A DNA stretch of 63,483 bases from an uncultured candidate division WPS-2 bacterium (GTDB lineage Bacteria > Vulcanimicrobiota > Vulcanimicrobiia > Vulcanimicrobiales > Vulcanimicrobiaceae), in assembly GCA_937927945.1 (NCBI GenBank), contig CALEYW010000075.1, positions 1 through 63,483 of the forward strand, written 5' to 3'. Shown here piece after piece: positions 34,487-43,148 of this stretch. A program made the translations under genes and the position numbers. The notes beneath the pieces were generated by a model. The model worked only from the letters and a program-made list of their open reading frames with translations, searched no databases and was not told the origin of the DNA. How positions within the stretch are numbered: position 1 is the first letter of the stretch; each line of letters opens with the position of its first letter.

Positions 34487-35896
34487 ATGAACCTCGCCCG
34501 TGGTCTTGCCGCGCGGGAAGCGGCCGATCGTCCCATTCGCGTCGGACTCGTCGGCGCCGGCAAGTTCGGCACGATGATCCTCGCGCAATTGCGCCTGATG
34601 GCGGGCGTGCGGCTCTGCGTGCTCGCCGATCTCGACCCGCAGCGAGCTCTCGCCGCCGCTCGCGATGCCGGCTGGAGCGAGGGGCAGTTCGCCCGCGCCC
34701 GCGGCGCCGCCGCGGCGAACGATGTCGCGAGCGGGGGACGAACGGCGCTCGTCGAGAGCGGCGAGATCGCGGCGGCGTGCGATCTCGACGTGCTGATCGA
34801 AGCGACGGGTCACGAAGAAGCCGGCGCGCTGCACGCGTATCGCGCGCTCGAGCGTGGCGTCCACGTCGTGATGGTGACGGTGGAGGCGGACGTCGTCGTC
34901 GGGCCGCTCCTGCACGCGCACGCGCAGAGGCACGGCGCGGTGTACTCGATGGCGTACGGCGATCAGCCGGCGATCATCTGCGAGCTGGTGGATTGGGCGC
35001 GCACCTGCGGCTTCGAGGTCGTCGCGGCGGGCAAGGGAACGAAGTTCGCGCCGGTCTACCGTCGTTCGACGCCCGACACGGCGTTCGGATACTACGGCTT
35101 CACGCCGGAGCAGATCGCGACCGGCGGCTTCAACCCGAAGATGTTCAACTCGTTCCTCGACGGGACGAAGTCGGCGATCGAGATGGTCGCCGTCGCGAAT
35201 GCGACCGGGCTCGACGTCAGCGACGAGGGCCTGTCGTTCGCGCCGGCGTCCGTCTACGATCTGCCGACGCTGCTGCGGCCGCGCGCCGACGGCGGGATCC
35301 TGCCGCATGCCGGGATGCTGGACGTCGTCTCGTGCGTACGCGACGATCAGTCGTTTGTCGACGACCACCTGCGCTGGGGCGTGTACGTCACCTTCACCTC
35401 GGAGAGCGACTATGCGCGACGCTGCTTCGGCGAGTACGGCGTCGCGACGGACCCGAGCGGCCGGTACGCGGCGCTCTGGCGGCCGTATCACCTGATCGGC
35501 CTCGAGATCGGCGTCTCGGTCGCCTCCGTCGCGTTGCGCGGCGAACCGACCGGCGCGCCGTTCGCCGGACATCGTGCTGAAGTCGTCTGCGCCACGCGGC
35601 GCGCGATGCGCGCGGGCGAACTCATCGACGGCGAGGGCGGCTACGCCGTCTACGGCACCTGCCTCCCAGCCGCGCGCGCCCGCGAGCAACGCCTCGTCCC
35701 GATGGGTCTCGCCCACGGCCTGAAACTCCGCCACGACGTCCCCGCCGACCACCCGATCGGCGAAGCCGACGTCACCTTTGACGAATCATCGTTCCTGTGG
35801 AAACTCCGCCGCGAACAAGACGCTACGATCGCCCCCCGTCATTCCGAGCTCGCGATGACGGGGAGGCGACAGGCTCGTGGTGACAACGCACCGTAG
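34487..35896 (+). CDS. Homoserine-dehydrogenase-like oxidoreductase with SAF domain (COG4091 type)
   Basis: 469 residues. The N-terminus is a Rossmann fold: IRVGLVGAGKFGTMILAQLR, VLADLDPQRALAAARDAGWS, and CDLDVLIEATGHEEAGALHA. The middle (AAGKGTKFAPVYRRSTPDTA, GFNPKMFNSFLDGTKSAIEM) is typical of the COG4091 'predicted homoserine dehydrogenase' group, and the C-terminus has a SAF-like region (VVCATRRAMRAGELIDGEGG). The reaction is unknown. The last about 25 codons run through a REP-like repeat (35834-35863), so the natural C-terminus may have been altered. Confidence 0.8.
   Translation: MNLARGLAAREAADRPIRVGLVGAGKFGTMILAQLRLMAGVRLCVLADLDPQRALAAARDAGWSEGQFARARGAAAANDVASGGRTALVESGEIAAACDLDVLIEATGHEEAGALHAYRALERGVHVVMVTVEADVVVGPLLHAHAQRHGAVYSMAYGDQPAIICELVDWARTCGFEVVAAGKGTKFAPVYRRSTPDTAFGYYGFTPEQIATGGFNPKMFNSFLDGTKSAIEMVAVANATGLDVSDEGLSFAPASVYDLPTLLRPRADGGILPHAGMLDVVSCVRDDQSFVDDHLRWGVYVTFTSESDYARRCFGEYGVATDPSGRYAALWRPYHLIGLEIGVSVASVALRGEPTGAPFAGHRAEVVCATRRAMRAGELIDGEGGYAVYGTCLPAARAREQRLVPMGLAHGLKLRHDVPADHPIGEADVTFDESSFLWKLRREQDATIAPRHSELAMTGRRQARGDNAP
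35834..35863. repeat. REP-like hairpin repeat inside a gene 3' end
   Basis: Stem CCCCGTCAT / ATGACGGGG (9 bp) with a 12-nt loop containing the CGAGCT core shared with the other copies. It encodes the end of the upstream oxidoreductase. Confidence 0.55.
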
Positions 35897-35905
35897 CATT
35901 GACCG

Positions 35906-37153
35906 ATGTTCGGCTGCAGCGACCATTGGATTGGGAAACGTTTCGAGCACGCGCTGACGGATTTTCTCAGCGGTGAGGAACAACGCCGCGAGCTCGGGGC
36001 GCACGACGCCGTGGATGCCGCGGCCGTCGATACGCTGTACGAAGCCTGGCGCGACACCCGCGACGCCGAGCCAACCGGCGATCCGCACGCATTGGCGAAC
36101 GCAACGCTCGCCGATGCAACCGCCGCGTCGCCGACGACCGCGTCCGCGAACGATGTGTGGCGCTCGACGACGGCGCAGGTTCCGCTCGGCCGCGTGCACG
36201 CCGTTCCGTCGACGCCCGAAACGGTCGTACTGGGGTTGCTCGATCCGACGAAGCCGCCGATCCTCACCGTAGAGTCGGGCGACGTCGTGGTCTACGAGAA
36301 CACCTGGACGCACTTTCTGAACAAGATGCAGCCCGGCGTCGACATCGACGCGCTCGCTGCGATGCGCGCGGACAACCCGGGACGCGGCGTGCACAGCATC
36401 ATCGGGCCGATCGCCGTCGCGGGGGCGATGCCCGGCGACGTCATTCAACTGCGAATGCTGCGGCTCGAGACGATCGAGTTCGGCGCCAACCTGCACTATC
36501 CGGGCAAGCTCGGAACCGGCGCGTTGCCGGACGAGTTTCCGCACGGCCACGTCGAGTACTTCACGCTCGACCCGCGGCGCGGGTACGTCGAGTTCGACGA
36601 ACGCATCCGGCTCGACATGAAACCGTTCCAGGGCACGATCGGTTTGGCGGCCGAGGGCCCCGGCGCGATCAGTTCCGTCGCGCCCGGACAGCATGCCGGC
36701 AACATCGACCTCAAGGATCTCACCGCCGGCTCGTCGCTGTTCGTTCCGGTCGCGCATCCCGGCGGAATGATCTTCACCGGTGACTCGCACGCGCTGCAAG
36801 GTGACGGCGAGGTGAACATCACCGCGCTCGAAACGGGCATGAAAGAAGTGCGCATCCAAGTGATCCTGCATCCGCGCGCCGGCTGGCGCTGGCCGTTCGC
36901 CGAAACGCCGACCCACTGGATCGCGATGGGCCTCGATCCCAACCTCAACGAAGCGCTCCGGATCGCCTTGCGCAACACCATCGACTTCCTCAGCCGCAAG
37001 GCTGGACTCAGCCGCGATCGCGCCTACAGTCTCGCCTCGCTCGGCATCGACTTCCGCGTCACCCAGATGGTCGACGTGAACAACGGCGTCCACGCGATGA
37101 TCCCGAAATTGATCTTCGCCCCCGACTACCGCAAAACGATCGCCATCGCCTAG
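35906..37153 (+). CDS. Acetamidase/formamidase-family protein
   Basis: 415 residues from the ATG at 35906. The FmdA/AmdA domain occupies about residues 85-400: VESGDVVVYENTWTHFLNKM, RGVHSIIGPIAVAGAMPGDV, APGQHAGNIDLKDLTAGSSL, and FVPVAHPGGMIFTGDSHALQ are all typical, with the Asp/His positions used for metal. Hydrolyses short amides to acid and ammonia; the substrate is unknown. The N-terminal about 80 residues are an extra helical segment not typical of the family. Same strand as the oxidoreductase, 9 bp apart, so probably one operon. Confidence 0.85.
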   Translation: MFGCSDHWIGKRFEHALTDFLSGEEQRRELGAHDAVDAAAVDTLYEAWRDTRDAEPTGDPHALANATLADATAASPTTASANDVWRSTTAQVPLGRVHAVPSTPETVVLGLLDPTKPPILTVESGDVVVYENTWTHFLNKMQPGVDIDALAAMRADNPGRGVHSIIGPIAVAGAMPGDVIQLRMLRLETIEFGANLHYPGKLGTGALPDEFPHGHVEYFTLDPRRGYVEFDERIRLDMKPFQGTIGLAAEGPGAISSVAPGQHAGNIDLKDLTAGSSLFVPVAHPGGMIFTGDSHALQGDGEVNITALETGMKEVRIQVILHPRAGWRWPFAETPTHWIAMGLDPNLNEALRIALRNTIDFLSRKAGLSRDRAYSLASLGIDFRVTQMVDVNNGVHAMIPKLIFAPDYRKTIAIA

Positions 37154-37179
37154 CGGTCACGTCACGGCGACCACGCGCG

Positions 37180-38490
37180 TCACTCATCGTCGGGCGGCAC
37201 GTTCGAGGGCGGCATCGCGATGAAGTCGGCGGCGGTGATCGCGGTCGAGATCGGGACGTATGGCGCCGGACGTTTCGTGAAGTCGAAGCAGTCGCTCAGA
37301 TCATCGGCGCGCGCGTCCGTCGTCCCGAGGCTGGGGAGATCGAAGACCCCTTCGGCGAATTTGAGCAGGCTGCCGAACTCGTGTTGGACGTGTGAGAGGT
37401 ACCCGTGCTTCGCATACGCGGAGATGACGATCATCGGGACGCGGAAGCCGAGCCCCATCGCGTCGAGCTGCGGCGGACGCACGTGATCGTACCAGCCGCC
37501 CCAGTCGTCCCACACCACGATCACGACGGTATCGTTCCACAGCCGACTGCGTCCGATCGCGTTGACGACCGTCGCGACCCATTGCGGGCCGAGGTCCGTT
37601 CGCTCCGCTTGCGGACGCCCGCCGATGCCGTACGTCTCGTGATCGGAGCTGCGAAAGTCGGGCGTTACCCAACTGAGCGCGGGCAGCGCGTCCGCCGAGA
37701 TATCGGTGAGCACGCGCGTTTGCGGGGTCACCACCTTCTCGCTCCAGTCGGGGCCGTAGCGGATGTGATGAATCGCGTCGAACGCGGACCAGATCGAGCC
37801 CAGGTCGTTCGCCGTCGGGGCGTACGAGCGCCAGGACACGCCGCGCGCGTCCATGACGTCGGCGAGCGTCCGATAATCGAAGCAAGGAAAGACGCGCGGG
37901 CCATCGGCACTCCCGTGGGGTCCGATCTCCCGAACCGTCGTGCCCGACGGCGAATCGCAGCCCCACCAAAAGACGTCAGCCGCGGTCCGGTTCGGATTGT
38001 CGATTGCGCGGCCGGCGGTTCCGGCGATGAGGTATTGGTGGGCCGGGAAGCTCGGACCGCCGACGGAGGCGAACGTGTGGTCCGCTAGCGTGAATTGGCG
38101 TGCGAGATCCCAGTACGGTTTGGTCTCGCTTTGCGGCACGTACGCGTAGGCGAAATCACCCGAGCGTTGCGGCGGTACGGTGCCGATCGTGTCGAAGCCG
38201 TTCATCCGTCCGCCGTTGTACGAATTCAGGAAGCTTTGACGCGCATGATCGAGATCGACCGGTACGCTGAGGCTGGTCGGATGCAGCGCGACCACAGAAT
38301 CGTCGTGCCGCAGCCCGGACGTCGCGCTGTCGGCGCCGGGAAACCCGTTGAACAGGTTGTCGAAACTCCGGTTTTCTTGAATCACGAAGACGACGTGTTT
38401 GATGACGTCGCGCGGTGCCGCCGCATCCGAAACGCCGCCGTCGACGGCGACGAGCATCGCAAAAACGAGGCCCAAAACCGTACGTCGCAC
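37180..38490 (-). CDS. Exported phosphoesterase (phospholipase C / acid phosphatase-like)
   Basis: About 436 residues from GTG 38490, which begins a signal peptide (VRRTVLGLVFAMLVAVDGGV); a TTG at 38535 is possible. Alkaline-phosphatase-fold phosphoesterase family: HVVFVIQENRSFDNLFNGFP is the metal/nucleophile motif (ENRSFD), ASVGGPSFPAHQYLIAGTAG, VIVVWDDWGGWYDHVRPPQ (WDDxGGxxDH), and RVPMIVISAYAKHGYLSH. Releases phosphate or head groups from exported substrates. It follows the ABC transporter genes on the same strand, so it may be the last gene of that unit. Confidence 0.88.
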   Translation of the reverse strand: MRRTVLGLVFAMLVAVDGGVSDAAAPRDVIKHVVFVIQENRSFDNLFNGFPGADSATSGLRHDDSVVALHPTSLSVPVDLDHARQSFLNSYNGGRMNGFDTIGTVPPQRSGDFAYAYVPQSETKPYWDLARQFTLADHTFASVGGPSFPAHQYLIAGTAGRAIDNPNRTAADVFWWGCDSPSGTTVREIGPHGSADGPRVFPCFDYRTLADVMDARGVSWRSYAPTANDLGSIWSAFDAIHHIRYGPDWSEKVVTPQTRVLTDISADALPALSWVTPDFRSSDHETYGIGGRPQAERTDLGPQWVATVVNAIGRSRLWNDTVVIVVWDDWGGWYDHVRPPQLDAMGLGFRVPMIVISAYAKHGYLSHVQHEFGSLLKFAEGVFDLPSLGTTDARADDLSDCFDFTKRPAPYVPISTAITAADFIAMPPSNVPPDDE

Positions 38491-38545
38491 AAATCCGGCG
38501 TTTCGCTGCCGGCGTCTGCCGGACCGACCAGGCAAGCGCCGAGGG

Positions 38546-39358
38546 CTACTTTCCGTTCCAGTGGATCAGGCGTTTGTCGGCGATCATGAAGAGGACGTTG
38601 AGCGCGTAGCCGAGCAGCCCGGCGACCAGGATCGAGGCGTACATGTCGGTGACGTGCAGGATCTGCTCGCCCTCGATGATGCGGTGGCCGAGTCCTTGAT
38701 CGCTGCCGATGAACATCTCGGCTACCACCACGATCACCAGCGCCGTGCTGATCCCGTTGCGCAGCCCGACGAAGGTCTGCGGCAAGCTCTCGAAGATGAG
38801 CACGTCGCGGAACACCTGGAAGCGTGACGCTCCCATGACGCGGGCGGCGAGGATGCGGGCCTTGCGCGCGTTCATCACGCCGTAGGCGCTGTTGAACATC
38901 ACGATCAGGAACACCGAGAAGCCCGCGATCGCGATCTTGTTGATGTCGGTGATGCCGAAGAACAGGATGAACAGCGGGATCAGCGCGCTGGCCGGAGTCG
39001 AGCGGAAGAAGTCGATCAAGAACTCGACGCTGCGATAGAGCCGCTCGTTGCTGCCGAAGGCGACCCCGAGCGGGACGCCGAGCAGCGCGCCGATCCCGAA
39101 CGACAGCAGCGTTCGCGTGAGGGTCACGAGCGTGTCGGCCCCCAGCGTGCCGTGCACGAACGCGGTCCCGAGGTAGCCGAGCGTCTCGAACGGCGAGGGC
39201 AACAGCACGGCGCGCACGACGTGCGAGGCGCTCACCGCCCACCACAGGGCCAAAAATGCGAGCGGCCCGGCCAGCGGCAGCAGGACGCTCCAGTGCAGGC
39301 GCGGCGCGATCGCTCCGGGCATCCGCGCGATGCTGCGTCCGACTCCCACGACGCTCAC
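38546..39358 (-). CDS. ABC transporter permease (SsuC/TauC type)
   Basis: 270 residues with six predicted membrane helices. The EAA loop for contact with the ATPase is in MGASRFQVFRDVLIFESLPQ. The family is the sulfonate/taurine/nitrate permease group (DFFRSTPASALIPLFILFFG). It overlaps the ATPase gene by 4 bp, and forms a binding protein-ATPase-permease operon. Substrate unknown. Confidence 0.92.
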   Translation of the reverse strand: MSVVGVGRSIARMPGAIAPRLHWSVLLPLAGPLAFLALWWAVSASHVVRAVLLPSPFETLGYLGTAFVHGTLGADTLVTLTRTLLSFGIGALLGVPLGVAFGSNERLYRSVEFLIDFFRSTPASALIPLFILFFGITDINKIAIAGFSVFLIVMFNSAYGVMNARKARILAARVMGASRFQVFRDVLIFESLPQTFVGLRNGISTALVIVVVAEMFIGSDQGLGHRIIEGEQILHVTDMYASILVAGLLGYALNVLFMIADKRLIHWNGK

Positions 39359-40149
39359 CGGCGCATCTCCGCCCGAAAGAGGTCGAGTGCGTGCTGCTTC
39401 GTGGCGACGAACCGCCCGTCGGCGAGGATCTCCGCGGTGCGGGGTCGCGGCGTCTCGTAGGCGATCGTCTCGACGACGCGCGTCGGCCGTTTGCTGAGCA
39501 GCACGATCCGGTCGGCGAGGTACACCGCTTCTTCCAAATCGTGCGAGACGAGGACCGTGGTGAGCCCGGTCTCCAGGAAGACGGCCTGCAGCCGGTCGCG
39601 CACGTAGAGCGTCATCTCGTAGTCGAGCGCCGAGAACGGCTCATCGAGGAACAGTACCTCGGGGTCCGCCGCGAGCGCGCGCAGGATCGCGACGAGCTGC
39701 TGCTGGCCGCCGGACATCTCGTAAGTGTAGCGCTTGAGGTCGAGCGTGATCTCGAAGCGCGCCAAGAGCTGCTCGACCCGCGCGACCTGCTCCTTGCGCG
39801 GGATCCCCCGGACGCGCAACGGGTACTCGATGTTCTCGAGCGCCCGCATCCACGGGAACAGCGAGTCGCGATAATTTTGAAAGACGTACCCGATCTTCGC
39901 CGAGCGGAAGTCACGCCCGCCGATCTCGACGGTTCCGGCATCGAACGGGATGAGACCGCTCATCATGTTGATGAGCGTCGACTTACCGCAGCCGTTGGGC
40001 CCGAAGATCGTGGTGAACTTCCCGCGCGGGACGTCGAGCGCGAAGTTCTGGTAGACGGGCTGACCGGCGAACGATTTGTCCAGGCCGCGCACGCGGATGA
40101 ACGCGTCGTCCTGCTCGGGCAGCGGCGTGACCGCCGACGGCGCGATCAT
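39355..40149 (-). CDS. ABC transporter ATP-binding protein (SsuB/TauB type)
   Basis: 264 residues. Walker A is TIFGPNGCGKSTLINMMSG, the Q-loop is IGYVFQNYRDSLFPWMR, the signature is YEMSGGQQQLVAILRAL, Walker B is EVLFLDEPFSAL, the H-loop is VLVSHDLEEAVYLADR. Powers the permease encoded at 38546-39358. Adjacent to the binding-protein gene, overlapping by a single base. Confidence 0.95.
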   Translation of the reverse strand: MIAPSAVTPLPEQDDAFIRVRGLDKSFAGQPVYQNFALDVPRGKFTTIFGPNGCGKSTLINMMSGLIPFDAGTVEIGGRDFRSAKIGYVFQNYRDSLFPWMRALENIEYPLRVRGIPRKEQVARVEQLLARFEITLDLKRYTYEMSGGQQQLVAILRALAADPEVLFLDEPFSALDYEMTLYVRDRLQAVFLETGLTTVLVSHDLEEAVYLADRIVLLSKRPTRVVETIAYETPRPRTAEILADGRFVATKQHALDLFRAEMRR

Positions 40150-41129
40150 TACGCCTTATAGATCATCGACGCGACCTGCAGCTTGCGCGTGAAGATTTTC
40201 TCGCTGTAGAACAGGTCGTAGTTGTCCTGGAAGTACCGGATGTCCGAGGGCGTGAACTCGTCGTAGAGGGTGTACGAGATCGCGGGGATCGCTTCGGCCA
40301 ACTTGACGTCGAACGTCGTATATGCGGGATACACCGCGCGCGCAGCGTTGATGTTCTTGCGCACCTCGTCGAATCCGCGCTTCATCCCGACGATGTATTT
40401 CTTCACCTCGGCAGGGGAGCTCTTGAGCGTCTCGGTCGCGATGACCGCGGCGCCGCCGTACCACGGCGCGCTAGCGTTTCCGAGCAGGTACTTGGAGCGC
40501 ACGCCCGCCTCGAGGACACGCACCGTGCCGTTGAGCCGGCCGACCGTCCCGTTCGGTTCGTACGTGTAGGCCGCGTCGATCTGCCCTGCGGCGATCGAGG
40601 CGACGTGCTGCGACGGTGAGAGTTCCATCGCCGGCGTGTCGATGCCGTTCTTGCTGAAGATGATCTTCGCTTCGATCACCGCCTGCGGCCCGACGCCGGT
40701 CGCGAGCTTCTTGCCTTTGAGGTCGGAGATCTTCTTGTACGGCGAGTCCTTGGCGACGATGATCTCGTCGAGGACCGACTTCTCGCTGCTGAGGTTGGCA
40801 CCGAGGATCTTGAAGAAGTTCGGCGAGGCCAGCTCCGCGAGCGCCAGCTGCGTCGAGCCCGTCCCGGTCGCGGTCGCGTTGATCCGGCCCGCGAGCAGCG
40901 CTTCGGTGACCTTCACCTGATCGGCGAACTTGACCAGCTCGACGTCGACGCCGGCGTCCTTCCAATAGCCCATCTGCGCCGCCACGAAGAACGGCAGCGC
41001 CGCCGCTACCGGCCAATAGCCGACGAGGATCTTCGCGCCGCTCTGGGCGAGCGCCGGAGCAGCCGGGACGCCGAAGACACCGGCCGCTCCAGCGGCGCCG
41101 GCTGCGGTCAAGAACGTGCTTCTCTTCAA
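40149..41129 (-). CDS. ABC transporter substrate-binding protein (SsuA/TauA, NMT1-like)
   Basis: About 326 residues from TTG 41129, six bases after GTGGAG; GTG 41141 is the alternative. Signal peptide (LKRSTFLTAAGAAGAAGVFG, cleavage near PALAQS). The NMT1/SsuA periplasmic-binding fold shows VGYWPVAAALPFFVAAQMGY, VELVKFADQVKVTEALLAGR, SDLKGKKLATGVGPQAVIEA and DAAYTYEPNGTVGRLNGTVR. Ligand probably a small sulfonate, nitrate-like ion or pyrimidine precursor; not determined. First gene of the three-gene ABC operon. About 140 bp separate it from selB upstream. Confidence 0.88.
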   Translation of the reverse strand: MKRSTFLTAAGAAGAAGVFGVPAAPALAQSGAKILVGYWPVAAALPFFVAAQMGYWKDAGVDVELVKFADQVKVTEALLAGRINATATGTGSTQLALAELASPNFFKILGANLSSEKSVLDEIIVAKDSPYKKISDLKGKKLATGVGPQAVIEAKIIFSKNGIDTPAMELSPSQHVASIAAGQIDAAYTYEPNGTVGRLNGTVRVLEAGVRSKYLLGNASAPWYGGAAVIATETLKSSPAEVKKYIVGMKRGFDEVRKNINAARAVYPAYTTFDVKLAEAIPAISYTLYDEFTPSDIRYFQDNYDLFYSEKIFTRKLQVASMIYKA

Positions 41130-41267
41130 AAGAAACTCCACAGGAACAGCGATGCTCGCCGAAGAGGCGCGCCGGTTCATCCTAAAGACGCAGCGCGCGC
41201 ACGTCACCCGCCATTTGGCCAGCGCATGCGAGGGCGGCTTCGCCTCCCCCACCGCGGCGCGGCTTCC

Positions 41268-43148
41268 CTACGTCGCGGGCTGCGGTTCGTGGCGCGGCGG
41301 GGCGGTCCGCAGCGCGCGCAGGTCGCCGTCCCGGATCGTGACGCCGGTGGCGTCGAACCATTCCATGAGCGGGACGGCGTACTTGCGCGTGGTCCCGACG
41401 GCGTCGCGGAAGCGAGCCATGGTGATCGGCCCGTCCCGGCGGATCGAGGCTTCGAGGCGCGCGCGGATCTCGGCGATCTGCGTGCCGCGGTAGACGTCGG
41501 TGCCGACCTTCACCAGCGCGCCGCTCGCGACGAGCGTATCGAAGGCTTGCGTCAAGCCGGCGATGCGCGTGCGCCGCACTTCGGCGACGACCGTCTCCAG
41601 CGCGGAGGGGACCATCGCCTGGGCCGGGTCGACCGGCACGACACGTTCGAAGAACTCACGCTGCTCCGGCGTCAATTGCGGCCGGTGACCGAGCGTCGCA
41701 TAGTAGCCGGCACGCGCGGCGAGCCGTCCGTCGTCGGCGTCGCTTGCCAAGAACCGCAGCAGTGTCGGTTCGTCCATACCGATCTCGCGGGCCAGGGCGA
41801 GCGACGTCGTGCCGAGCATCCACGGCGCCTCGCTCTCGCGGCGCTTCAAGATCGCGTCGATGCGCACCGAGAGCGCGTCCGCAACGCGGCCGTCGAGGTA
41901 CGCGGGCGGCTTGTGCAGACGGCGCGCCGCACCGGCCGCCACGAGATCGGCGAGGACCTCGATCGCGCGCTCCTCGCGCACGTTCGCGCGCGCGCCGATT
42001 TCGGCCGCGGTGCGCGGAACGAGCTCGCCTTCCGCCAAGGCACCCGCGACCGCCGCGACGTCGGGCGCGACGTCGTCCCCGGCATCGGCATCGCCCGCGG
42101 CGTCGATGGTGCCGCCGCCGAGCAGCGTCTTGGGCGAGAGGGCGCGCAGCACGAACGCTTCGCCCGGGTAGGTCGTCGCGGGACGCCGCAGGTGCAGCAT
42201 CCCCTCGAGCGGAGCGTCGACGTCGGCTCCGCGCTCCAGCACGAGCGTCGCGAGGATCTCCGCCGCGCCGAGATAGGCTCGCACGTGCGTGCGGCGGCGC
42301 AGCAGCGCGCGCGCTTCGGGCAACACACGGAACCGCACGCGCAGGGAGGCGTTCGCGCCCAGCGTGCCGTCGGCGAGGACGGCGCCGCGATGCAGCTCCG
42401 TCACTTCCACGCCCGGGAGGTTCAAGGCGACGCGCGCGCCGCCGGTCGCGCTCTCGCGGGCCGCACCGAACACCTGCAGCGAGCGCACCCGGACCGCGCG
42501 GTCCGGCGCGTCGAGCCGCAGCGTGTCGCCGACGCGCAGCGTCCCTTGCATCAGCGTTCCGGTCACGATCGTGCCGTGTCCGGCGAGCGCGAAGACCCGG
42601 TCGACGGGGAGAAAGGCAGGCGCCTCGAGCGCGCGCGGCGGCAGCGCCACGAGCGCGGCGTGGATCGCCGCGCGCAGAACGTCCATCCCCTCGCCGGTAA
42701 TCGTCGAGACCGCGATCACCGGCGCGTTCTCCGCGACCGTCCCGCGGGTCGCCTCGCGCACCTCGCGCTCGGCCTCGGCGAGCAAGTCGTCGTCGACCAG
42801 ATCGCGCTTCGTCAGCACCACGATCGCGCTGCGCACGTTGAGGAAGTCCAGGATCGCCAGATGCTCGAGGGTCTGCGGCCGCACGCCGTCGTTCGCGGCG
42901 ACGACCAGCAAGAGCAATTCCATCCCGGCCGCGCCGGCCAGCATGTTGTGCACGAAGCGTTCGTGACCGGGAACGTCGACGATCCCCGCTTCGATCCCGT
43001 CGTCGAAGCGCAGGTGCGCGAAACCGAGGTCGAGCGTCATCCCGCGCAGCTTCTCTTCGATCCAGCGATCGGGATCGGTGCCGGTCAGCGCGCGAACGAG
43101 CGAAGATTTTCCGTGGTCGACGTGACCGGCCGTGCCGACGACGTGCAT
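41268..43148 (-). CDS. selB: Selenocysteine-specific elongation factor SelB
   Basis: 626 residues. Delivers Sec-tRNA to UGA codons marked by a SECIS hairpin. The GTPase domain starts VVGTAGHVDHGKSSLVRAL, with IVDVPGHERFVHNMLAGAAG (G3) and VVLTKRDLVDDD (G4). EF-Tu-like domains II and III follow (FALAGHGTIVTGTLMQG; ELHRGAVLADG). The C-terminal about 230 residues are the winged-helix SECIS-binding array (REERAIEVLADLVAAGAARR; LTQAFDTLVASGALVKVGTD; ITMARFRDAVGTTRKYAVPL). The selA stop and selB start share a base (TAATG). Confidence 0.97.
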   Translation of the reverse strand: MHVVGTAGHVDHGKSSLVRALTGTDPDRWIEEKLRGMTLDLGFAHLRFDDGIEAGIVDVPGHERFVHNMLAGAAGMELLLLVVAANDGVRPQTLEHLAILDFLNVRSAIVVLTKRDLVDDDLLAEAEREVREATRGTVAENAPVIAVSTITGEGMDVLRAAIHAALVALPPRALEAPAFLPVDRVFALAGHGTIVTGTLMQGTLRVGDTLRLDAPDRAVRVRSLQVFGAARESATGGARVALNLPGVEVTELHRGAVLADGTLGANASLRVRFRVLPEARALLRRRTHVRAYLGAAEILATLVLERGADVDAPLEGMLHLRRPATTYPGEAFVLRALSPKTLLGGGTIDAAGDADAGDDVAPDVAAVAGALAEGELVPRTAAEIGARANVREERAIEVLADLVAAGAARRLHKPPAYLDGRVADALSVRIDAILKRRESEAPWMLGTTSLALAREIGMDEPTLLRFLASDADDGRLAARAGYYATLGHRPQLTPEQREFFERVVPVDPAQAMVPSALETVVAEVRRTRIAGLTQAFDTLVASGALVKVGTDVYRGTQIAEIRARLEASIRRDGPITMARFRDAVGTTRKYAVPLMEWFDATGVTIRDGDLRALRTAPPRHEPQPAT